NCBI GenBank assembly: GCA_003483645.1
Contig: DMYM01000226.1
Location: forward strand, 1 to 11,861
From: Verrucomicrobiales bacterium
Lineage (GTDB): Bacteria; Verrucomicrobiota; Verrucomicrobiia; Verrucomicrobiales; Akkermansiaceae
DNA length: 11,861 nucleotides
Reading direction: 5' to 3'
Position 1 is the first letter of the stretch. Each line of letters begins with the position of its first letter. The translations under genes and the position numbers were made by a program. The notes below the pieces were generated by a model. The model saw only the letters and a list, made by a program, of their open reading frames with translations. It was not told the origin of the DNA and ran no database searches. This document shows, in pieces, positions 6,220 to 11,861 of the stretch.

Positions 6220-7409
6220 TCCAGGGCCAGAGAGGAGTTCTTGAGCGAACCCGTGTTGTTAAAGGCCAGGTAATCGGTTGGACATCGCAAGGCATGCGCC
6301 TGCCACATGTCCCTGTCGTAACATTCATGTCCCTTCTCGCTGACTTCGTCCTTGCGCTGTCTGATCGCCGCATACTCCGCCATCACATGCACTACGGGGA
6401 TGCGCTTTCCGCACAGGCGGGTCAGGAAAAAGAGACGGGAGAACCCCGGACGATCACTTTTCCGGTTGAGATACATGAAATCAAGGAGACCCCGGTCAAT
6501 CAGGGTGATGCCCCGCTTCCATCGTAGAAGTTTTATCCGCAATCCCAGGCAGGCACGCAGGTAAACCAGTGGAGCGAAGAGTTCATCAAATCGTTCACGT
6601 GACTGAAAGGTGAATGGTCGAATGAAGATCACCGCAAGCTTGTAGAGCCACGACTTCCGGTAGAGGTGCTTCCCGGTAAAGACCCTCGCATACCGTTTCT
6701 CGAGCTCCGTAAGCGACCACGAGAGGGAGGTCTTGCCCGCGCCATCGCATCCCATCACCGAGATCGCCTTCACGGTCCGTGGGTAAGAGAGGAACCCTTC
6801 CTCATGAATACCAAGCAGGGGCGTCTTTCCCGTCGGCGATTCTCCGAAGGCCTCCCTTAGAATCTCAGCGCTGTGTTCCTTCACCTCCCCCGGAATGATT
6901 CCCAGTTCCTCCACGCTCTCCAGTTCGAGCGCGAATTCCGGACATCGCTGCCGGTAATTGGCCAGGGACTTGCGGTACTTGTCCTCCCTCAGATCCTTTT
7001 TCTTGGCCAGCAGATGCTGCAGGTAGAGGGCCACTTCCAGTTTCAGGGGAAGGCGCTGAATGCCGGTTCCTGACAATAGCCCGACACAGTTCTCCAGGGT
7101 CAGAGTGCGGCCCTCGTCCAGTTGTGGAAGACGAAGCCAGAGATCCAGTTTCAGGCACGCGGAACCTTCCGGGGAAAACAGGCAAAGTTCGGCCTTCCGG
7201 TTCAGGCGGCGCCGGACATGCCCATGGCACCACCCGTTCCTGGTCCACTCGAAGACCGATTTCAGCAGAAGTTGAAGTGACTCGGGAGAAGTCAGGAAAT
7301 CGACGTCATCACCATTCACATCCTCGCTGCTGATCAAGTCCCCCCGCAACTGAAGCAGCGTCCATGGCCCCTCCTTGATCCCCCTGATGCAATTGTCCAG
7401 CAATGCCAT
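6195..7409 (-). CDS. Nucleotidyltransferase-like plus thymidylate-kinase-like P-loop protein
   Basis: The 404-residue product has two parts. The N-terminal part resembles a minimal nucleotidyltransferase: NGDDVDFL (32-39) offers the paired aspartates D35 and D37, and LKLDLW (86-91) a possible third, D89. The C-terminal part (about 210-404) is a thymidylate-kinase-like P-loop domain with Walker A GCDGAGKT (220-227) and the DR motif LIDRG (303-307). True dTMP kinases are about 210 residues and lack the front domain, so housekeeping dTMP phosphorylation is unlikely. Similar two-domain proteins are known beside polysaccharide and LPS genes, with no assigned reaction. A phosphotransfer or nucleotide-sugar role is inferred. 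The only nearby start is ATG 7409 (in-frame TAA 15 bases upstream), with a weak GGTGAG adjacent. The 3' end overlaps the convergent kinase gene by 25 bp. Confidence 0.7.
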   Translation of the reverse strand: MALLDNCIRGIKEGPWTLLQLRGDLISSEDVNGDDVDFLTSPESLQLLLKSVFEWTRNGWCHGHVRRRLNRKAELCLFSPEGSACLKLDLWLRLPQLDEGRTLTLENCVGLLSGTGIQRLPLKLEVALYLQHLLAKKKDLREDKYRKSLANYRQRCPEFALELESVEELGIIPGEVKEHSAEILREAFGESPTGKTPLLGIHEEGFLSYPRTVKAISVMGCDGAGKTSLSWSLTELEKRYARVFTGKHLYRKSWLYKLAVIFIRPFTFQSRERFDELFAPLVYLRACLGLRIKLLRWKRGITLIDRGLLDFMYLNRKSDRPGFSRLFFLTRLCGKRIPVVHVMAEYAAIRQRKDEVSEKGHECYDRDMWQAHALRCPTDYLAFNNTGSLKNSSLALDQVLRKLS

Positions 7410-7461
7410 CTCACCACTTCGATCTTAGGATCTGAAATACTCTGTTTGAGAATTTTCGATG

Positions 7462-7488
7462 CCGTTTCTCCGGTCCGGAAGGAAACGG
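7462..7488. other. Hairpin between the GT4 gene and the P-loop kinase-like gene
   Basis: CCGTTTC (7462-7468) pairs perfectly with GAAACGG (7482-7488). Inside it TCCG pairs with CGGA around a GTC loop, leaving only AG bulged, so the stem has 11 pairs. It lies in the 154-bp space 7410-7563 between two minus-strand genes. No T-run follows on either strand, so a Rho-independent terminator is not supported. It could be an mRNA processing or attenuation element. I see no gene in the rest of the spacer. Confidence 0.4.
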
Positions 7489-7563
7489 AAGAGGACCGAG
7501 TCCGACGAATGCGCTGGGTGTTGCCCCTGCGCAAGTGTGCGACCTTCCCTGTCACTGCCAAGA

Positions 7564-8652
7564 TTAAACTGCACCGAGATAAAGTGAGAGCGTAGAGGAG
7601 AGCATTCGATCCAGGGTGAAGTCGCCAGGTGCCTGGATTGGCGGGACGTTCTCTGCAAAATCATGAATCAACTGCACGACCCTGCCCAGGTCTCCCTTCT
7701 GCACCTGCCCTTCAGGAAAGCAGCTGCGCAGTATTTCTCCTACTCCTCCGTGATGGTATCCTATCACGGGAGTACCCAGTGACAGCGCTTCAAGAGCGGT
7801 TCGCCCGAAGGACTCCGGGCTCTGCGACAGCGAAACCACGATACTGGATTCGGCAAGCACTTCGCGCATGTCCCCGCGTTGGCCTATGAAGGTGATCCGC
7901 TTGCCAAGGTTCATCTCGGAGAGTCGGCACTGGAGTTCCTTCAGATAGGACTGTTTTCGCGGGTGGGTTCCCCCCGCCACCACGCCGTGGAATTCGGCTG
8001 GCAGTTTCCCCATGATGTCAAAGAGATCCTCGTGGCCCTTCAGGCGGGTTATGCGCCCGGGAAGAGTCACCAGCTTCCGGCCCTGCAGTTCGGGGAAATC
8101 CTCCTGCCACTGCGACCTCCAATGGTCGTCAGGTTCATGGTCAGGGTTGTAGATCTCGGGATCCACGCCACGGGGAATGACGTGAATGTTCTCCCCGGGA
8201 CAACCGGGATAGTGCTGGAGCACATGCTCCCTGATGCAACCGGAAACAGCAATTACCCGCTCTGCCATTGTCATTATCCGCGAGTAGGCGTTCACCGAGT
8301 TGAAGCCGTGTACCGTGCTGACCAGGACCGGCTGCAGGTCACGGCCCATCCTTCTCCGGGCCAGATAGCTGATCCACGCGGGCAGGCGGGAACGCAGGTG
8401 GAGGATCGATGGGCGTTCCGCGGCCAGAACCCGTCGTAAAGCCCGGACCTGCAGAAGAGCCTTCGGCGACTTATGATGCACGGGCATCTGGATGTGACGT
8501 GCCCCGGCCGCTTCCAACGCGTCCACCATGCTGCCACCGTTGGAAATCACCACCGATTCGTGTCCGCGCTCCACCAGGTATCCTGCCAGCTCGAGCGTGC
8601 CGCGCTCTACTCCGCCGCTATTGAGTTCGGGAAGGATCTGCAGGACTTTCAT
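7564..8652 (-). CDS. Glycosyltransferase family 4 (GT-B fold)
   Basis: The 362-residue product is a retaining GT4 glycosyltransferase that moves a sugar from a nucleotide sugar to a growing glycan or lipid at the inner face of the cytoplasmic membrane. The acceptor-side N-terminal domain has the family start MKVLQILPELNSGGVERG, with the GGVERG loop at 13-18 and a conserved VHG histidine (H115). The donor domain has GRITRLKGH (199-207; R200 and K205 expected to hold the donor phosphates), the VAGG strand, and the ESFGRTALE motif, whose E280 and E288 form the E-x7-E signature. Length is normal. The ATG overlaps the stop of the upstream ELM1-like gene as ATGA, so translation is probably coupled. 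Linkage and sugar cannot be told from sequence. LPS core or O-antigen work fits the neighbours. Confidence 0.92.
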   Translation of the reverse strand: MKVLQILPELNSGGVERGTLELAGYLVERGHESVVISNGGSMVDALEAAGARHIQMPVHHKSPKALLQVRALRRVLAAERPSILHLRSRLPAWISYLARRRMGRDLQPVLVSTVHGFNSVNAYSRIMTMAERVIAVSGCIREHVLQHYPGCPGENIHVIPRGVDPEIYNPDHEPDDHWRSQWQEDFPELQGRKLVTLPGRITRLKGHEDLFDIMGKLPAEFHGVVAGGTHPRKQSYLKELQCRLSEMNLGKRITFIGQRGDMREVLAESSIVVSLSQSPESFGRTALEALSLGTPVIGYHHGGVGEILRSCFPEGQVQKGDLGRVVQLIHDFAENVPPIQAPGDFTLDRMLSSTLSLYLGAV

Positions 8653-9563
8653 GCGAGAGCGGGGAAGCGTTGCAGGACTTCACGCGCGCAGCGCGATGCT
8701 TCGTGCAGGGCGGCCGGAGGGGCGCGGAGTTCGGATGACGCCCTGGCATCAGGGAAAGAGGTCCAGCCTTCCTTGACCAGTCGGTCGACGCTGCGCGTCA
8801 CCCGGCTACGATTTGATTTCCGTGGCATGGGCAGGAGACCTACTCTGGCTCGCGCGGTGAGGGCCTCGTAGATCATGGACATGCTGTCCTCGGTGACCCA
8901 GACCTCCCGGGCAGCCAGCAGGGCGTCGAGAAGCCAATCGTCCGGACATTCGTTCGATGGATGGAACTGCAGGTTAAGTTGGCCCAGGTGTTCGCGAAAC
9001 TCCTCCGGAGTCCGTCGCGAGTCGGTGAGATCCCAGGCGAGTCCGGGACGGCCCGCCAGGATTTTCCTGATGATCGCCATCAGGGGTTCTGCCTCAAACC
9101 CGTGATGTCTGGAGGGGCCTCCAACCAGGATGAGCCCACGCTCCTGCTTTGGGGGGCCTTCGACCGGGACGCGGTTGAGCATGCCCTTGGTGGGAACCAC
9201 ATTGGGACCCGGGGGCCTGCCAAGATCGTGTTCGGGAATGAAGCAAAGATCGAAAAATACCGTTGGGATGGTTGGCTTCATGATGACCACCGAAGGGCAG
9301 TTGAAGCGCCGGGCCGCGGCGAGAAGGGCAAGGTGGGTGCGATGGCCTGTGCCGATGACCAGGGAGGCCCGTTCTTCATTCTGCAGCAATCCGCCCATGG
9401 AAGTGCCTGCTTCATGAATTCGGAATGGGGCCAGAGCCTGGAGATTCTCCGCCAGGGCGCGGGTTTGATTTTCGTGACCGGCCTTGCCATCGGTGACGAG
9501 CCAGAGGAGCGGAGCCTCAGGGTTGGAACCGGGATTCTCGATGGTGGGGCGGGAGTTAGACAT
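8649..9563 (-). CDS. ELM1/DUF1022 family protein (GT-B-like, probable LPS locus role)
   Basis: The 304-residue product belongs to the 'mitochondrial fission ELM1-like' (DUF1022) family. It is named after a plant protein but is widespread in Gram-negative bacteria near LPS genes, and its reaction is unknown. Visible family motifs are TDGKAGHENQTRAL (24-37), GTGHRTH (71-77), IPEHDL (109-114), LVGGPSRHHG (146-155), and VTEDSMSMIYEAL (223-235), which resembles the donor-binding segment of GT-B enzymes. A cytoplasmic glycosyltransferase-like activity is an inference. I chose ATG 9563: it places TDGKAGH at the usual distance from the start and overlaps the acyltransferase stop by 8 bp. A longer start at 9647 would add 28 residues with no family similarity, all inside the acyltransferase gene. 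The stop overlaps the GT4 start as ATGA. Confidence 0.83.
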   Translation of the reverse strand: MSNSRPTIENPGSNPEAPLLWLVTDGKAGHENQTRALAENLQALAPFRIHEAGTSMGGLLQNEERASLVIGTGHRTHLALLAAARRFNCPSVVIMKPTIPTVFFDLCFIPEHDLGRPPGPNVVPTKGMLNRVPVEGPPKQERGLILVGGPSRHHGFEAEPLMAIIRKILAGRPGLAWDLTDSRRTPEEFREHLGQLNLQFHPSNECPDDWLLDALLAAREVWVTEDSMSMIYEALTARARVGLLPMPRKSNRSRVTRSVDRLVKEGWTSFPDARASSELRAPPAALHEASRCAREVLQRFPALA

Positions 9564-10935
9564 ACGTCCATTGCAGGGGTGGATCGTGCATGCCAAGCGA
9601 TCTGGCCAATCCGAGCCAGCGGGCCTCCGGGGAGAGACTCTCCTCAATCGGGATGGAGTGCCAGTTTTCCCTGGATTGCATGGCAGCGGGCAGGGTGTAG
9701 GTGGGCCCCGCGTAGAGATGGGCGAGTTCCCGGGCGGTGCGCTCGTGGTCGGTGAAGGCGATGGCGAGGATGAGGCCGGGGGGGAGTTTATTGCCCTCGA
9801 TGGAGTGGAACGTGTGGGCTACTCCGGAACTGTTTGCGTCGTCCCGGATCCGTTCCCGGGCGAGAAGATGCAGATCGCAGTCGGGGCGTGAATGCGCGAG
9901 GGCGGTGAGAGCCGGGATCGTTTGTGCGAATTCCTGCTCGTTGTCAGGAACACGGACAAGGATGGAGAAGGGGTAGAGAGGTTTGTTGCGGTCACCCTGC
10001 AGGCGAATCGGTCCTTCCCGGCCCGGGATCTCCATGGGTCGCTTGATGTTTATGCGCCAGAGATCCTGCATCCAGAACACGTCAACGATGGACCGGGTGA
10101 CTATTGTCTCAAGGAGGGCGGCGATGTGAGCGGTGGTAACGTCTTCCCCCTCGCTGATTTCAAGTTCGTGGAAGGCGACCTTCCATCTCCCCGGGGAGGT
10201 GGTTTTCATGGAGATCCCTATGATGGGCGCACCAGTATGCTTGTGAATAAAGGCGGGCAGGGGAGACATGGACATGAGGCGCCCGAAGAAGGGGGTGATT
10301 GATCCGGAACGCCCGGCCCGCTGGTCGGCGACAATCCCGAGTACGCCCTGGTTGCGCACCCACTTTATGGGACCATGATAAGAAGTGAGCTTTGCGAACA
10401 GCTTCATGCCCCGGTGGGCCCTCCGTTCACGTATGATCGTGTCGAGGTAGATGTTGTTGAGGGGACGATAAATGCTTGCGATCCGGATCTCGGGCCGGAA
10501 GGCCCCCAGGCCCTGCGCCAGCAATTCGAAGTTGCCCATGTGGGCGCAGACCAGAATGACTCCTTTTCCCTTTCCGAAGGCGCGCTCGAAGACCTCAATG
10601 TTCTCAGGGTCAAGCACCTCCCGAACGAGGGGTGAAGGCAGTTGGGCGCTCTTCAGGGCAGTGAGGAGATTGGCAGCGGTGTGGCGGAAGACCTCGCGGG
10701 TAAGCACGGAGATATCTTCCTCGCTGGTCGTGGGACCCACCGCGGTGCGGAGGTTGCTGCGGACGATGGCCCAACGGGAGGAAAAGAGGCGGGCTACCAC
10801 CGCAAGTCCTGCTCCTGCGCGCCAGAGAGAGGGCATCGTGAAGAAGGCGCCAAGGCGTTCCAGGACGAGGAAACCCGAGCACTCAACCCCCCACTGGAGT
10901 CGCTTGAGCAGACCCCTTTTCTTATTGCGGCTCAT
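9556..10935 (-). CDS. LpxL/HtrB-like lipid A acyltransferase fused to a half GT9 domain
   Basis: The 459-residue product has two parts. Residues 1 to about 300 are an LpxL/HtrB-type acyltransferase, which adds a secondary acyl chain to Kdo-lipid A at the inner membrane. The HX4E catalytic motif is HMGNFE (H132, E137), followed by IYRPLNN (155-161), DQRAGRSG (204-211) with TPFFG (214-218), and WMQDLWR (288-294) near the usual end. Normal LpxL is about 300-310 residues. Residues about 323-450 resemble the N-terminal Rossmann half of ADP-heptose:LPS heptosyltransferases (GT9): SILVRVPDNEQEF, then TIPALTAL and DLHLLARERI. The donor-binding C-terminal half is missing, and the GD pair of GT9 enzymes reads QE. 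The ATG overlaps the upstream stop as ATGA. The acyltransferase call is firm; the extension is by similarity only. Confidence 0.87.
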   Translation of the reverse strand: MSRNKKRGLLKRLQWGVECSGFLVLERLGAFFTMPSLWRAGAGLAVVARLFSSRWAIVRSNLRTAVGPTTSEEDISVLTREVFRHTAANLLTALKSAQLPSPLVREVLDPENIEVFERAFGKGKGVILVCAHMGNFELLAQGLGAFRPEIRIASIYRPLNNIYLDTIIRERRAHRGMKLFAKLTSYHGPIKWVRNQGVLGIVADQRAGRSGSITPFFGRLMSMSPLPAFIHKHTGAPIIGISMKTTSPGRWKVAFHELEISEGEDVTTAHIAALLETIVTRSIVDVFWMQDLWRINIKRPMEIPGREGPIRLQGDRNKPLYPFSILVRVPDNEQEFAQTIPALTALAHSRPDCDLHLLARERIRDDANSSGVAHTFHSIEGNKLPPGLILAIAFTDHERTARELAHLYAGPTYTLPAAMQSRENWHSIPIEESLSPEARWLGLARSLGMHDPPLQWTYV

Positions 10936-11621
10936 GGTTCAGAGATCATTCCGTAGCGGCGCCGGATAAGAGGCAGGCAGAATCCGATGGCAGCGAGCAG
11001 GATGAAATAGCAAGCCAGTAATTCGAGGTAACCCCGACAGATAGGCGGGATATCGGGATTGTAGTTCGTGCCGAGGGAGGCGCGCCAGAATACGCTCGAA
11101 CCGAAGACGCGGGAGAAGGCGTAGATGAGGATGAGGGCAGCCAGGGCGAAGCCGGAGGCCGGGTGCCGGGAAGCAAATCCAATGAAGTAGAGCGTTTCCC
11201 TGCGGTGTCGCAGCAACGTGAGGCCGGTCCATGCGAGGAGGGCGCAGATCAGGTATTCACTTCGTAGCGGTTCGATAATGTCGTCAACAGCTCCCCCGAT
11301 CTCGGCGATAAGGGCGGCAACGGTCAGGAATCCCATCGCCCGGTAGATCGCACGATATGGGCCGGCGTGGGGGGCGGTGGCAAACATCAGCGCAGCCGAG
11401 AAGGCGAGCAGCGCGGATTGCATGATCTCCACTACGCTGTCCTCGAGGGGGACGCTCTTCTTGTCCGGGAGCCAGGCCGGGAACAGAATCAGCACCGCCC
11501 CGAGTCCCATGGCCAGGGCAATCAGGATAGTGCGCAGCCAGGGAGGTGGATTGGGAGAGAGCTTGGGCACGGGGAGCTCGGAAGTTGGAGGAGAGTAGCG
11601 TGTGAGGGCAGGAAATGACAA
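10932..11621 (-). CDS. Six-helix integral membrane protein of unknown function
   Basis: The 229-residue product has about six hydrophobic segments (residues roughly 29-49, 65-83, 92-112, 121-137, 156-173, 198-218), a Pro-rich N-terminus and a basic C-terminal tail (IRRRYG). I do not recognise a family with confidence. Acidic residues near or within helices stand out: PLEDSVVE (58-65), AEIGGAVDD (106-114) and EPLRSE (117-122). They could bind a metal or a cationic group. It heads the minus-strand block and overlaps the acyltransferase start as ATGA, so an envelope lipid or glycan role is inferred from position. The start is uncertain. TTG 11621 has AGGG three bases upstream, GTG 11570 would remove 17 residues before the first helix, and no ATG lies further upstream in frame before the TAA at 11693-11691. 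Confidence 0.7.
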   Translation of the reverse strand: MSFPALTRYSPPTSELPVPKLSPNPPPWLRTILIALAMGLGAVLILFPAWLPDKKSVPLEDSVVEIMQSALLAFSAALMFATAPHAGPYRAIYRAMGFLTVAALIAEIGGAVDDIIEPLRSEYLICALLAWTGLTLLRHRRETLYFIGFASRHPASGFALAALILIYAFSRVFGSSVFWRASLGTNYNPDIPPICRGYLELLACYFILLAAIGFCLPLIRRRYGMISEP

Positions 11622-11701
11622 GTACCCTAAGCAGTCGGTGGCGGAGCAGGATGTCCTGAAGATGTTGGCTGAAGCCGCATCCGGTAAGCGTTAATCTTCC
11701 G

Positions 11702-11716
11702 ATTCGGATACCGAAT
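11702..11716. repeat. Perfect short inverted repeat ATTCGG-ATA-CCGAAT
   Basis: Six-base arms around a three-base loop lie in the 183-bp space (11622-11804) between two minus-strand genes. Two more small hairpins follow: CAGAG/CTCTG (11744-11762) and CGGAC/GTCCG (11773-11787). The last sits 18 bp beyond the stop of the propeller gene and might help end its transcript, but no T-run follows. The rest of the spacer holds no gene I can support, and a promoter for the minus-strand block would be expected here. Confidence 0.3.
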
Positions 11717-11804
11717 GTTGCCAGGCGGGGATGATCCGCGCGTCAGAGGAGTTGATTCTCTGCCATGTCATCCGGACCAGATGTCCGCAACTACTGGACG
11801 CCCG

Positions 11805-11861
11805 TTATCCTTTCACATCGAAACAGAAGACGAGGTCCTGGTCGCGGAGATAGAGCTTGCC
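11805..11861 (-). CDS. C-terminal end of a PQQ-like beta-propeller protein, cut by the window edge
   Basis: The last 57 bases, read leftward, encode GKLYLRDQDLVFCFDVKG and a TAA. The pattern G-K-L-Y-x-R-D-x-x-x-x-x-C-[FY]-D-[VL] is the typical closing blade of PQQ-like (BamB-type) beta-propeller proteins, in which the last strand ends near FCFDV. These are usually exported proteins; their functions range from outer-membrane assembly to sugar-alcohol oxidation. Only 18 residues are visible, so the family is a reasonable guess and the function cannot be given. The 183-bp space with inverted repeats separates it from the membrane protein gene downstream. Confidence 0.5.
   Translation of the reverse strand, partial: GKLYLRDQDLVFCFDVKG

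Noticed and set aside
6195..7409. Housekeeping thymidylate kinase (tmk)
   Set aside because: The protein is about twice the usual length with an extra nucleotidyltransferase-like front domain, and it sits in a glycolipid locus.
8961..9755. A 264-codon plus-strand frame over the ELM1-like gene
   Set aside because: It is the complement of a gene with conserved DUF1022 motifs and contains no motif of its own.
11691..11770. A 26-codon minus-strand ORF (MTWQRINSSDARIIPAW...) in the right-hand spacer
   Set aside because: It is very short, has no ribosome binding site and no recognisable similarity; chance is enough.

Overview
The window is a GC-rich piece of a Gram-negative (diderm) bacterial chromosome, mostly devoted to building and modifying the lipid A/lipopolysaccharide (LPS) part of the envelope. 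The diderm call rests on an MsbA-type lipid exporter and an LpxL-type lipid A acyltransferase. The neighbourhood (dnaJ next to an rsmE sequence, an acyltransferase fused to a heptosyltransferase-like domain, an ELM1-family protein, a PQQ-type propeller protein at the edge) makes me lean towards Verrucomicrobiota. That is an inference from family knowledge and is weakly supported. Most starts lack a clear Shine-Dalgarno sequence.

Left edge (1-1138): the 3' part of dnaJ, followed in the same reading frame by an orphan 3' end of rsmE (16S rRNA m3U1498 methyltransferase). The rest of rsmE is absent, so this looks like a deletion scar or an assembly join.

Plus-strand block (1197-6219): an MsbA-like ABC exporter, a membrane-anchored polysaccharide deacetylase, a YrbL-family kinase-fold protein, a zinc-ribbon SAM methyltransferase of the 'LHIAPE' type, and a second kinase-fold protein resembling LPS core kinases. 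Apart from the 126-bp gap after the exporter, spacings are 3-7 bp, so this is probably one operon for exporting and decorating a glycolipid or polysaccharide.

Minus-strand block (11621 down to 6195), converging on the first and overlapping its last gene by 25 bp: a six-helix membrane protein, an LpxL-like acyltransferase with a half heptosyltransferase domain at its C-terminus, an ELM1-family (DUF1022) protein, a GT4 glycosyltransferase, and, after a 154-bp gap with a hairpin, a two-domain nucleotidyltransferase-like/thymidylate-kinase-like protein. The first four are chained by ATGA or 8-bp start/stop overlaps, which indicates translational coupling.

Right edge (11622-11861): about 180 bp with small inverted repeats and no convincing gene, then the last 18 codons of a minus-strand PQQ-like beta-propeller protein.

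Together the two blocks supply lipid acylation, sugar transfer, phosphorylation, deacetylation, methylation and flipping, as expected of an LPS or lipooligosaccharide assembly locus. The most unusual items are the truncated heptosyltransferase fusion, the rsmE remnant, and the three kinase-type proteins of unknown substrate. I saw no RNA genes, mobile elements or CRISPR arrays.
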